From CAZLRH01 sp964562015 (GTDB lineage: Bacteria > Verrucomicrobiota > Verrucomicrobiia > Opitutales > JABDGR01), in NCBI GenBank assembly GCA_964562015.1, contig CAZLRH010000006.1:1-64000 (forward strand): a DNA stretch of 64,000 nucleotides, written 5' to 3'. Below are positions 10,165 through 18,465 of this stretch, piece after piece. Made by a program: the position numbers and the translations under genes. Within the stretch, counting starts at the first letter, position 1. Every line of letters starts with the position of its first letter. A model generated the notes under the pieces. That model searched no databases, had not been told where the DNA came from, and was given only the letters and a program-made list of their open reading frames with translations.

Positions 10165-10956
10165 CTACTTTAGGTTCTCGCTGAATTTTTCCACCGCCGC
10201 GGTGAAGGCCTCGGGCTGATCCACATGCACGTTGTGGCCGGCGTTGTCTAGCGTCACAATTTGACCGCGGGGGCAATGTGTGTTGATGGCCGCTTGATCA
10301 GTCTCGCGGATGTAATCGGATTTGGCGCCGCGCACAAACAGCGCCGGCCCGGAATAATTTTCTTCGGGTGTGAGTGGCGAACGGCCGAGTTGGGGCAGTG
10401 CCGCCGCGAGGCCTGCGACATCCACCCGCCAGCGAAAACTGCCGTCGTCTTCGCGCACGAGGTTGGTGAGCAGGAACCGCGCAAGATTGCCATCGGCCAG
10501 GCGCGTGCGCAGAAATTCCTCGGCCTGCACGCGTGAAGTCAGTTTTCCCAAATCGAGCGCCTGCATCGCATCGAACGCCGCGAGATGGTGCGGCGGATAA
10601 TCACGCGGCGCGACGTCGGACACCACCAGCCCGCGCCAGCGCTCGGGCGTATCCACGGCGAGTCGCATCGCGACTTTGCCGCCGAGGCTGTGGCCCAGCA
10701 GCAGCGGGCGAACGAGGCCGGCGGTGTCCACCCACGCCGAAACATCGGACGCAAGGGCGCGAAAGGAGTAGTCGCGGTCGGGCGCAGGCGGAGAATCGCC
10801 GTGGCCGCGCAAGTCCACCGCGAAAACGTCAAAGCTGCGCGCCAGCATTTTCCCGGCGGTGGCCCAATTGCGCGCGGAACCGAGCAGGCCGTGCAGGATG
10901 ACCAGCGGCGGTTGACGCTCGCCGCCAAAATTTCGATGGGCCAGGGGCACGGACAT
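10165..10956 (-). CDS. alpha/beta-fold hydrolase (YbfF/MenH-like esterase)
   Basis: A 263-residue cytoplasmic hydrolase. The oxyanion-hole segment HGLLGSARNW occurs near residue 23, the nucleophile elbow GHSLGG near residue 93, a likely acid Asp in RGAKSDYI near residue 210, and the catalytic His in NAGHNVH near residue 240. The overall pattern (DLRGHGDSP, then VSDVAPRDY) resembles E. coli YbfF-type acyl-CoA/carboxyl esterases. The substrate is unknown. It begins at an ATG, transcribed away from the next gene across a 340-bp gap. Confidence 0.88.
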   Translation of the reverse strand: MSVPLAHRNFGGERQPPLVILHGLLGSARNWATAGKMLARSFDVFAVDLRGHGDSPPAPDRDYSFRALASDVSAWVDTAGLVRPLLLGHSLGGKVAMRLAVDTPERWRGLVVSDVAPRDYPPHHLAAFDAMQALDLGKLTSRVQAEEFLRTRLADGNLARFLLTNLVREDDGSFRWRVDVAGLAAALPQLGRSPLTPEENYSGPALFVRGAKSDYIRETDQAAINTHCPRGQIVTLDNAGHNVHVDQPEAFTAAVEKFSENLK

Positions 10957-11296
10957 TTTGGCAGCTTGGCAAACCCGTTCAGTTATTTCGAGTTTGGAGT
11001 TTCAGGGGGAAGGCGCGCTGGAGCCTGTTTTGAAACCACCAACAACCACGGATAACACGGAGGCCACGGAAATGAATGATGAAATTATCATCCGCGGCGA
11101 AAGCGAATCCGTGTCATCCGTGACCTCCGTGGTTAAGTTTTAAAACAAAACCTGGGCGCGCGTTTTCTTTTGGGTGTCGTCGGCGTCTCGAAAATGTTAC
11201 GGCCCGGTAAATTTTCACCTTCCCGCCCTCCCGCGCAAGGATTTCGCTCGGCGCGTCGCGTGTGCAGGCGGTATAAATCGTAAACGCGAATTTCGC
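10957..11296. other. divergent intergenic region containing an inverted repeat
   Basis: This 340-bp gap separates the divergently transcribed hydrolase and glycosyltransferase genes and should hold both promoters. Its main recognisable content is the large inverted repeat at 11044-11139 (listed separately). I see no convincing coding sequence in it. Confidence 0.5.
11044..11139. repeat. inverted repeat with ~12-bp internal period (CACGGAT type)
   Basis: The left arm begins AACCACGGATAACACGGAGG and the right arm ends TCCGTGACCTCCGTGGTT, so the ends pair over roughly 25 bp. Inside each arm the words CACGGA/TCCGTG recur about every 11-12 bases. It lies between two divergent promoters. Related elements with other core words occur at 20890, 21826, 28280 and 41201. 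Confidence 0.8.
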
Positions 11297-12607
11297 ATGA
11301 GGGTACTGCTTACTTCCCAAGGTTCCACTGGCGACATCTTCCCCCTCATCGGCCTCGGGCGCGCGCTGCGCGAGGCCGGCCACACTGTCCGCTACGCCAC
11401 CGCCCCGCTCTATCGCAAGGATATCGAGGCCGCGGGCCTGGAATTTGTCGCGCTGCCGCCAGAGTGGGGGCCGGAGATTTTTGCGGAATTCATGCGCGAA
11501 TTGAACCGCTGCCGGCATCCGCTGCTGCAACTGGTGCACATTTATTGCGGGGCGCTGCCCTTCATGGGCGAGGTCATCCGCCGCATGGATGCGGCGTTGC
11601 GCAGCGCGGACTTGCTCGTGGGTTCGTACTTTTTTCCGCATTTCAAAAGTCTGGCCGACCGCGCGGGCGTGCCCTTCGCCACCTTCGCGTTTTGCCATAA
11701 CCTCGTGCCCACGGACGCGCAGCCGCCGGAGGGATTGCCGTCACTGGCAGCCTTGCCAGTCTTGTTGCGCCGGCCCTATTGCCGCACGGCGTGGCGCCTG
11801 GCGAACCACCTGGTGGACTTTGCCCTGAATAGCATTTGTCGCGCGCTTTTCCGTGAACAGGGCCTGCCGCCGTCGCGCGGTTTCCTGCTCGCACCGGCGG
11901 AACTCGAACTCGTCGCCGTGGCACGCGTATTTGGCGAACACCGTCCCGCTTCCGCGCAGTTTCAATACACGGGCTACTTGCGCTGGCAGGCGCCGCCGGA
12001 TGCGGTCCTCGAGGGAGAGTTGGAGGAATTTTGCGCCGGCGAAACGGTGCCGGTGCTCACGTTCGGCAGTGTCACGTTTGATGACGTGCACGCCATCATG
12101 GACCGGTTTCAGCGCCATTGGCCGCCGGGCCGCAAGATCATCATTCAAAGCGGGTGGGCCGGGTTGTCGGTGGACGTGGCGCGCCCGAACATCAAGGTCA
12201 TCAGCCCGATGTCGCACGACCAATTATTTCGCCGCGCCTCGTGCGTCATTCACCATGGCGGCGCGGGCACCACGGCGTCGGTCATGCTCGCGGGCAAACC
12301 GCAAATCATCATCCCGCACATCGCCGACCAGTTTTTTTGGGGCGCGGAAATCAAGCGCCTGCGCGTTGGCGCGGTGCTCAGCAAGAAGAACTGGCCGGAG
12401 AAACTCCCGGCCAAGGTCGCGAAAATCGAGGGCAAGAAAAAGCTCCGCCGCCGCGCCGAGGCGCTCGGCGAACGCGTGCGCGCCGAGAACGGCCCCGCCC
12501 ACGCCGTGCGCCTGCTGGAGGAATTTGCCGCGCGGCACGAGCGCATAAGTGTCTCAGCACCCGCGTCGGCTTCTGCGTCAAAGTCCCTTAGTCCCTCCGT
12601 TTCTTAG
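11297..12607 (+). CDS. GT1-family glycosyltransferase (UGT/sterol-glucosyltransferase-like)
   Basis: A 436-residue GT-B enzyme that probably moves a sugar from a nucleotide sugar to a small lipophilic acceptor. The N-terminal domain begins MRVLLTSQGSTGDIFPLIGL, with the donor/acceptor-cleft GDxxP pattern of MGT/UGT proteins. The C-terminal domain has HHGGAGTT near residue 318, the nucleotide-sugar binding motif, followed by DQFFWG. I start at the ATG at 11297 because the family begins there; about 40 extra upstream codons are open but unlike the family. The last ~20 residues (Ser/Ala-rich) are encoded by short repeats reading AGTCCCT and look acquired. Confidence 0.88.
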   Translation: MRVLLTSQGSTGDIFPLIGLGRALREAGHTVRYATAPLYRKDIEAAGLEFVALPPEWGPEIFAEFMRELNRCRHPLLQLVHIYCGALPFMGEVIRRMDAALRSADLLVGSYFFPHFKSLADRAGVPFATFAFCHNLVPTDAQPPEGLPSLAALPVLLRRPYCRTAWRLANHLVDFALNSICRALFREQGLPPSRGFLLAPAELELVAVARVFGEHRPASAQFQYTGYLRWQAPPDAVLEGELEEFCAGETVPVLTFGSVTFDDVHAIMDRFQRHWPPGRKIIIQSGWAGLSVDVARPNIKVISPMSHDQLFRRASCVIHHGGAGTTASVMLAGKPQIIIPHIADQFFWGAEIKRLRVGAVLSKKNWPEKLPAKVAKIEGKKKLRRRAEALGERVRAENGPAHAVRLLEEFAARHERISVSAPASASASKSLSPSVS

Positions 12608-12612
12608 TCCCT

Positions 12613-13038
12613 TTATTCTTTCCCCGGCAAAAATTCCAGCGTCTTGCCGTCGGCCCCGAGCCGCCGGTAAAAGCAGCCCGAGCGCGCCACGCCATCGTGG
12701 CCCTTGGTGTGGCAGGAACCCTTACCGGCGGGCCGCACACGGTAGAGCAGGCTGTTCTGCTCGCAATTCACGCGCACCTCGACGAGCTCAAGAAAATCGC
12801 CCGAAGTCTTGCCCTTGATCCACAACTCCTGGCGGCTCGTGCTCCAGAACGTCGCTTTTCGCTCTTTGAGGGTCGTCTCGAGCGCGAGGGCATTGGCGTA
12901 GCCCACGATCAAGACCTCGCCGGAGTCATGGTCCTGCGCCACGACCGGCACGACATCCTGCCCGCACGCCGCGACCTTCTTCAGTTTGGTGAAGTCCAAC
13001 TGCAGCACTTTCCCTTCCTCTAATTCTTGGTGAGTCAT
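12613..13038 (-). CDS. hisI: phosphoribosyl-AMP cyclohydrolase
   Basis: A 141-residue enzyme opening the purine ring of phosphoribosyl-AMP in histidine biosynthesis. The family pattern is clear: LIVGYANALALETTL, WSTSRQELWIKGKTSG and a C-terminal C...C (NCEQNSLLY, GSCHTKGHDG) supplying metal ligands. It is the free-standing HisI form, not fused to HisE, and sits apart from other his genes, downstream of a broken toxin gene on the same strand. It starts at the ATG at 13038. Confidence 0.95.
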   Translation of the reverse strand: MTHQELEEGKVLQLDFTKLKKVAACGQDVVPVVAQDHDSGEVLIVGYANALALETTLKERKATFWSTSRQELWIKGKTSGDFLELVEVRVNCEQNSLLYRVRPAGKGSCHTKGHDGVARSGCFYRRLGADGKTLEFLPGKE

Positions 13039-13099
13039 TTAATCCAGCATGAGGGATTCGCGCGGCGAGATGAAGAAAAAATTGCAGTCAGGACTGCAT

Positions 13100-13486
13100 C
13101 TAGCGCCAAGGAGCCTGCTTCTGCGCCAGAGCTTTGTTTTGCCAATATTGTATGCCTTGCTGATGCACCCGCGCTGCCACACCCAAACGGGGCGCATTGG
13201 TTTTGAAATGCGGGTGCCGCAGAAAGGCGCGAGCGTGAAAAGCGGCATCATCCGCTGCAACATCCAGCCAAACCAGGCAATATTTCGGATGACAAAGCTG
13301 GCGAAGGAAGAAATCTCCATCCAAGGTCAAGAACGTCGCCCGCGGCAGGTGGTGTAGCAATTGAATCAACCACGCGTCGTCAGCGCCCATCGGAGCCAAC
13401 CCATCTGAAACTGCGCGGTGTAAAATGTGCCAACGACGCAGGAGCTGTCACTGATCCTCGGGAAAGTTCTCATCCAGCAAGATCAC
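13100..13486 (-). pseudogene. PIN-like (DUF5615-type) toxin, interrupted by a nonsense codon
   Basis: Reading from a GTG at 13486, the frame gives VILLDENFPEDQ, a stop (TGA at 13450-13448), then QLLRRWHIL and on through LAPMGADDAW, LTLDGDFF and WLDV to the stop at 13100, 129 codons in all. This is the layout of the Mut7-C/PIN-like toxins that partner DUF433 antitoxins: early LLDEN, later DxDF. The GTG overlaps the antitoxin stop (GTGA). A single CGA to TGA change (Arg to stop) would explain the break. Re-initiation at the internal TTG at 13399 would lack the N-terminal acidic motif. Confidence 0.75.
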
Positions 13487-13908
13487 GCGACGGCAGGAAG
13501 GCGGGATTTGCGCCTCGTGGGAGGGTGTTTAACTCCGTGTTTGCCCAGCCAGGCATGACGAGCCAGGGTGACTGCTTCGGCTATCGCCGTCGTTGGAATC
13601 CGTCCGCCCCAGCGTTCCAGGCAGATAAAATCCCACGAGCGCCCGTCCGCCACATCCTTTAAAACCTGAGCGACCATGATGCGAGTGCCTTTGAAGGTTG
13701 GCTGGCCATGGCATATCGCAGGATCCGCCACAATGTGACGACCCAGTTCTTCCCTTTCAGGGGAAAACGCTGTGGTATTTTTACCCTTGGCCAAGTCGGA
13801 AACGATAGAGAAAATGCCCAATGCCTGCAAGCCTGTTGACGGGCAATCCTGCGCCGTGAATTGATTTGTGCGCTTTTGAAGCAAGCGGAAATACTCCCTT
13901 TCGCTCAA
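13483..13908 (-). CDS. DUF433 antitoxin
   Basis: A 141-residue protein. The C-terminal half carries the DUF433 signature: ADPAICHGQPTFKGTRIMVA, then VLKDVADGRSWDFIC and a helix TTAIAEAVTLARHAW, a winged-helix-like fold found in antitoxins. The only start at the 5' edge is a TTG at 13908 overlapping the prs stop as TTGA, while family members usually begin just before the domain (near residue 55), so the N-terminal ~50 residues may be untranslated or unusual. It overlaps its toxin by GTGA. The Arg/Lys-rich C-terminus follows the domain. Confidence 0.75.
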   Translation of the reverse strand: MSEREYFRLLQKRTNQFTAQDCPSTGLQALGIFSIVSDLAKGKNTTAFSPEREELGRHIVADPAICHGQPTFKGTRIMVAQVLKDVADGRSWDFICLERWGGRIPTTAIAEAVTLARHAWLGKHGVKHPPTRRKSRLPAVA

Positions 13909-14855
13909 AACCCCTTAATCTTAAACAGCGAAGTCACCGACTCGTTGCCGTGGATGCGCTGGATGGCTTGCGCGAGCAACGGCGCGACGGAGAGGACGGT
14001 GATGGGCAAATCGCGGGCGTCCACGGGGGTCGAGTTCGTGGTGATGAGTTCGTCAATCACGCCGGAGCGCAGGCGCTCGAATCCGGTGTCATTCAACACG
14101 CCGTGGGAGACGGCGGCGCGCACGGTGGCCGCACCGCGTTCCTTGAGCAATTTGCTCGCGGCGGTGAGCGTGCCGGCGGTCTCGGTCATGTCGTCAATCA
14201 GCAACACGTCCCAGCCGTCCACATCACCCACGAGGTTCACGGCTTCGACCGTGGTGGAAGAGACGCGCCGTTTGGCCACAAACCCGAGCGGGACGCCGAG
14301 CATGTCGGCATAGGCCGCCGCCATTTTCATCCCGCCGATGTCCGGCGAAATGACGATGAGGTGCTCGAGTTTCTTAAAGCGCTGGAGATAATCAAAGAAA
14401 ACCGGCGAGGCGTAGAGATGGTCCACCGGCACGTCGAAGAAGCCCTGGATTTGCTGGGCGTGGAGGTCCATCGTGAGCACGCGGTTCGCGCCAGCGGCCA
14501 CCAGCAGATTGGCCACCAGCTTGGCGGTGATGGGCACGCGCGGCTGGTCCTTGCGGTCCTGCCGGGCGTAGCCATAAAATGGCAGCACCGCGGTGATGCG
14601 CGCCGCCGAGGCCCGCCGCGCCGCATCAATCATGATGCACAGCTCCATGATGTGATGGTTGGCCGGATTGCAGGTGGACTGGATGATGAACACGTCCGCC
14701 CCGCGGATATTCTCGTTGATTTTGACGAACGTCTCGCCGTCGGGAAACGCCGTGACCGTGGCCTGGCCGAGCTCCGTGTTCATGCACTGGCAAATTTCCT
14801 TGGCCAGGAGCGGGTTCGAGTTGCCCGTAAAGATTTTCAGGGGAGTGCCATTCAT
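13905..14855 (-). CDS. prs: ribose-phosphate pyrophosphokinase
   Basis: A 316-residue enzyme making PRPP from ribose-5-phosphate and ATP, feeding nucleotide, histidine and tryptophan synthesis. Motifs: the N-terminal FPDGETFVKI, the catalytic flexible-loop region YGYARQDRKDQPRVPI, a His-bearing MDLHAQQIQGFFD, and the PRPP-binding loop DDMTETAGTL near residue 218. The length is standard. The ATG at 14855 (MNGTPLKIF) is chosen because the family begins there. Its stop overlaps the TTG of the antitoxin gene, tying a housekeeping gene to a toxin-antitoxin unit. Confidence 0.95.
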   Translation of the reverse strand: MNGTPLKIFTGNSNPLLAKEICQCMNTELGQATVTAFPDGETFVKINENIRGADVFIIQSTCNPANHHIMELCIMIDAARRASAARITAVLPFYGYARQDRKDQPRVPITAKLVANLLVAAGANRVLTMDLHAQQIQGFFDVPVDHLYASPVFFDYLQRFKKLEHLIVISPDIGGMKMAAAYADMLGVPLGFVAKRRVSSTTVEAVNLVGDVDGWDVLLIDDMTETAGTLTAASKLLKERGAATVRAAVSHGVLNDTGFERLRSGVIDELITTNSTPVDARDLPITVLSVAPLLAQAIQRIHGNESVTSLFKIKGF

Positions 14856-14983
14856 GCCTGCCTGTTGCTGACGCAGGACGCCGCGAAAGGCAACAATGGA
14901 GTGACGAAGCACGCATTTGCCCTTGCCCGTAAGGCACGCGCGGCCATTATTTGCGAGGTTAGCACCCCTTTCCCCCTCACCCC

Positions 14984-17248
14984 ATGAAGAAGTTTACCGC
15001 GTCGATTCGTCGGCCGGCTGCGTTGGTTGCGGCCAGCCTTGTCACTTGGAGTTTTTCCTGCCTCGCCCAGCCGGCGGCGCCAGCCGCCGGTGAGCCCGCC
15101 GGTGCGACGGTGCCCGTGCCCTCGGTGCCGGGTGGAGCAGCCGTGCCCACGGCTCCTGGTGAAGCTGCCGCAGGTGCGGCCGCCACTCCTGCCGCCGGAG
15201 CCCGGGGTGGCCGTGGCGGACGCCGTGGTGCCGCGGGCGCTGCGGGTGCACCTGGAGCTGCCGGTGCCGCCGGGGCACCGCGCGGAGCCACGTTTCCCAC
15301 GCTAATCAATACCCCTGCCGCGCAAACGCCTTACACGCTGACCCCGAATCTCCCGCCCAAACAGATGGAAAAACTGGGCCGCGGCGTGGTCGTTCTCAAT
15401 GAGGGCGAAGGCAAAGTCTGGATGAGCTGGCGGCTTCTGGGCACGGACCCGGACGACCTCGCTTTCAATGTTTACCGCGTGACCGACAACGGCATCCCGG
15501 TGAAGCTGAACGGGGACCCCATTGCGAAAGTCACCTGGTTTGAAGACACGACCGCCGATCTCACCAAGGCCAACGCCTGGTACGTCCGGCCCGTCCTCGC
15601 CGGCAAAGAAGACGCCTCGCAGCAGAGCAAGGATTTCCTCAACAAGCTCGGGGCCAATGCTCCCGTGCGCAATTACATTTCCGTGCCGCTCCAGACGCCC
15701 GCAGGCTACCAGCCCAACGACGCGTCGGTGGCCGACCTCGATGGCGACGGCGAATATGAAATCATCCTCCATCAAGTGGGCCGCGGGCAGGACAACGCCT
15801 TTTCCGGTTTCACCACGCCGCCGATTTTCCAGGCTTACAAAATGGACGGCACTTTGCTCTGGACCGTCAACCTCGGCCCCAACGTCCGCGAGGGCGCCCA
15901 CTACACGCAGTTCATGGTCTTTGATTTCGATGGCGACGGCAAAGCCGAGATGATTTGCAAAACCGCCGACGGCACGGTGGACGGCACCGGCAAAGTCATC
16001 GGCGATCCGAAGGCCGACTGGGTCGAACGCGGCCATAAATTCACGGCCACGCGCGACCGCACCGGCAGCACCACCGATGAAAACGGCAACTTGGTCGCCG
16101 GCACCGATGGCCGCATCATGAGCGGCCCGGAGTATTTGACCGTGTTTGACGGCATGACCGGCAAGGCCCTGCAAACCGTGGACTATGTCCCGGCGCGCGG
16201 CAACGTCTCCGCCTGGGGCGACGACTACGAGAACCGCGCCGACCGGTTCCTCGCCGCGGTGGCCTATCTCGACGGGGTGCATCCGAGCGCGGTGTTTTGC
16301 CGCGGTTATTACACGCGGACCGTCATCGCTGCATGGGATTGGCGCGACGGCAAGCTCAGCCAGCGCTGGGTTTTTGACAGCGACGATCCAGCCCATCCGG
16401 AGAATCGTCCCTATCGTGGCAACGGCAATCACAACATGAGTGTGGCCGATGTGGACGGCGATGGCCGCCAGGACATCGTCTACGGCGCAATGTGCGTCGA
16501 TTCCTACGGCAAGGGCCTCTACACCACCGGTCTCGGCCACGGCGACACCTTGCACGTCTCCGACATGGACCCCGACCGTCCCGGCCTGGAGGTTTTCGAC
16601 ATTCACGAAAATCCGCGCCATCCCTTCGGCATGGAATTGCGCGATGCGAAATCCGGCCAGATGATTTGGGGTTCTCCGGGTGGGACCACGGCGTCGCCCG
16701 ATGTGGGCCGCGGCGTGGCCTTTGACGTCGACCCGCGTTATCCGGGCTACGAAATGTGGTCGTCGCTGCCCGGCATGTACAATGCCAAGGGCGAACGGAT
16801 TGGCGACCGCAAGCCGTCGGTGAATTTTGGCGTCTGGTGGGACGGCGATTACCTCCGGGAAATGCTCGACGGCCAGAACAATCCGCAAATCTCGAAGTGG
16901 GACTGGGTCAATCAGACCTCGGTGCCGCTTTTGCGCATGGAGGGCACGCGCTCGAACAACGGCACCAAGGCTACGCCCACCATCTCCGGCGACTTGTTTG
17001 GCGACTGGCGCGAAGAGGTTGTAAATGCCGCTGTCGGCGGCCAGGAGTTGCGTATCTACACGACGACGATTCCCACCGAGCATCGTCTCTACACGTTGAT
17101 GCACGACCCGCAGTACCGCGTCGCCATCGCGTGGCAAAATACGGCCTACAACCAGCCGCCGCATCCGGGCTTTTTCCTCGGCGAGGGCATGAAAGGACAG
17201 CCTAAGGCCAATATCTTCACTGACCCGGTCAAACCCGCCGCCAAGTAG
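14984..17248 (+). CDS. secreted rhamnogalacturonan lyase (PL11)
   Basis: A 754-residue enzyme resembling YesW/YesX rhamnogalacturonan lyases, which cleave the rhamnose-galacturonate backbone of pectin by beta-elimination. Residues 1-29 are a signal peptide. Residues 30-107 are a low-complexity Ala/Pro/Gly linker with RGGRGGRRGAAGAAGAP. The PL11 domain starts at GRGVVVLNEG (an Ig-like lobe), followed by a propeller with repeated Ca-binding DxDGDG segments (LDGDGEYE, FDGDGKAE, VDGDGRQD) and C-terminal YTLMHDPQYR. The linker is not part of the family. The CE12-type esterase gene converges on it 5 bp downstream. Confidence 0.92.
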   Translation: MKKFTASIRRPAALVAASLVTWSFSCLAQPAAPAAGEPAGATVPVPSVPGGAAVPTAPGEAAAGAAATPAAGARGGRGGRRGAAGAAGAPGAAGAAGAPRGATFPTLINTPAAQTPYTLTPNLPPKQMEKLGRGVVVLNEGEGKVWMSWRLLGTDPDDLAFNVYRVTDNGIPVKLNGDPIAKVTWFEDTTADLTKANAWYVRPVLAGKEDASQQSKDFLNKLGANAPVRNYISVPLQTPAGYQPNDASVADLDGDGEYEIILHQVGRGQDNAFSGFTTPPIFQAYKMDGTLLWTVNLGPNVREGAHYTQFMVFDFDGDGKAEMICKTADGTVDGTGKVIGDPKADWVERGHKFTATRDRTGSTTDENGNLVAGTDGRIMSGPEYLTVFDGMTGKALQTVDYVPARGNVSAWGDDYENRADRFLAAVAYLDGVHPSAVFCRGYYTRTVIAAWDWRDGKLSQRWVFDSDDPAHPENRPYRGNGNHNMSVADVDGDGRQDIVYGAMCVDSYGKGLYTTGLGHGDTLHVSDMDPDRPGLEVFDIHENPRHPFGMELRDAKSGQMIWGSPGGTTASPDVGRGVAFDVDPRYPGYEMWSSLPGMYNAKGERIGDRKPSVNFGVWWDGDYLREMLDGQNNPQISKWDWVNQTSVPLLRMEGTRSNNGTKATPTISGDLFGDWREEVVNAAVGGQELRIYTTTIPTEHRLYTLMHDPQYRVAIAWQNTAYNQPPHPGFFLGEGMKGQPKANIFTDPVKPAAK

Positions 17249-17252
17249 AAGT

Positions 17253-18314
17253 CTAAAGCGCCGCCGTGGTTTTCGTCGTCGCCGTATCGGCGGGCTTGGT
17301 GTCCGCCGGTTTTGCATCGCTTTCTGCGGGCTTGTCGGTGGGCAAATTATTGATGACGTATTTCACGTCAGCGGTTTCGACCGCCTGCCCTTTGGCCGAA
17401 AGCAGGGGGATGAAAGGGCTGTTCTTGAATGCTTTCAGGCCCGAAACAATGTACGAAGCCAGCAGGTCTGCTCCCGGTCCGAAGGTATGATTGTGGTCGC
17501 TGTAGAGCGCATCGACGGTCACGCGCCCCATCTTTTCGTGCTTGTCGCCTTCGAGGTTGTTCAGGTCCAGGACGGGAATATGCAGCTTTTCGCCGACATC
17601 CTTGGTCCAGCCGGCATATTTGTCGCCGCGCACGATTTTGTCCTGCTTCGGATCGTAATTGTCCGGCAGCGGGCCAATGGGTTTGGCGTCGGTGAATTTG
17701 ACCAGCGGGTTGGTCCACACGTTGCGCACCGTGAGGGTCAGGAGAACGACATGCGCGCCCTTCGCCTCGGCGTCAGTGGCCATCTTGGACATGTACCAGC
17801 CGTAGGTGTGCCAGCCTTGCGCGTTGACCTCGTCGCCGAGGCCGTTGGGCGTGCGCAGGCCGCCGTCGTTGATGCCGAATACTTCGAGCACGTAATCGCC
17901 CGCCTTGATTTTTGGCAGCACTTTCGGCCAGTCGCCGTCGTAATAAGTGCGGCTCGAGGTGCCGGCGTGGGCGACGTTGTTCACCACGACTTTGCTGTTG
18001 TCAAAATAGTCGGCCAGGGGCGTGCCCCAGCCGCGCATCTGCTGGCCCTGTTTGTTCTTGGCGTCGTTGTGGGCGGTCGAGTCGCCGCACACAAAAATCA
18101 CGGGCAGGGACGAGGCCGGGGTGGTGTCGGCCGTGGCTGCGCTGTTTGTGCTGGTGGTCGAGGTGGGCGCGGAGGGTGCGGGCGCGCCGGGTCTCGCGGC
18201 AGGTTCCGCAGAGGCGGCGGGCGCTGGCTGGCCGCGCGCGGCGGCGAAACCAAGGAGCAGCGCCAGCGCCAAAACGCCGCGGGAAAAGGGGAAGTACTGG
18301 GTGGGGGATTTCAT
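17253..18314 (-). CDS. secreted rhamnogalacturonan acetylesterase-like SGNH hydrolase (CE12)
   Basis: A 353-residue esterase likely removing acetyl groups from pectin so the lyase can act. It has a signal peptide (ALALLLGFAAARG), a Pro/Ala/Thr linker, then the SGNH blocks: GDSTAHND (nucleophile Ser), the block II Gly in GTSSRTYYDGDWP, FGINDGG (block III Asn), and DHNHTFGPGA (block V; family members usually have D-x-x-H). A Lys/Ala/Asp-rich repeat tail (AESDAKPADTKPAD) ends the protein. It converges on the PL11 gene, so the two are co-located but not co-transcribed. Confidence 0.88.
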   Translation of the reverse strand: MKSPTQYFPFSRGVLALALLLGFAAARGQPAPAASAEPAARPGAPAPSAPTSTTSTNSAATADTTPASSLPVIFVCGDSTAHNDAKNKQGQQMRGWGTPLADYFDNSKVVVNNVAHAGTSSRTYYDGDWPKVLPKIKAGDYVLEVFGINDGGLRTPNGLGDEVNAQGWHTYGWYMSKMATDAEAKGAHVVLLTLTVRNVWTNPLVKFTDAKPIGPLPDNYDPKQDKIVRGDKYAGWTKDVGEKLHIPVLDLNNLEGDKHEKMGRVTVDALYSDHNHTFGPGADLLASYIVSGLKAFKNSPFIPLLSAKGQAVETADVKYVINNLPTDKPAESDAKPADTKPADTATTKTTAAL

Positions 18315-18465
18315 GGGGAAATGGCTTCGCGGAGTGTAGTATTCTTGGGGAAGCCGACAAGCCTAACCTGAAAATCCGGGTTCCGCGAAATGACGCATCA
18401 ATTTCGTATGGCGTTGGGCGCCGCTTGAACTTAATCTGCTCCGTCGTCTCCGGCCTTTAAAAGTC

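Noticed and set aside
13448..13450. In-frame TGA in the toxin as selenocysteine
   Set aside because: The family has no Sec or Cys at that position, no SECIS-like hairpin was seen, and a CGA to TGA change is simpler.
15302..17317. Long minus-strand open frame opposite the PL11 lyase
   Set aside because: The plus strand carries clear PL11 motifs and calcium-binding repeats; the mirror frame has none.
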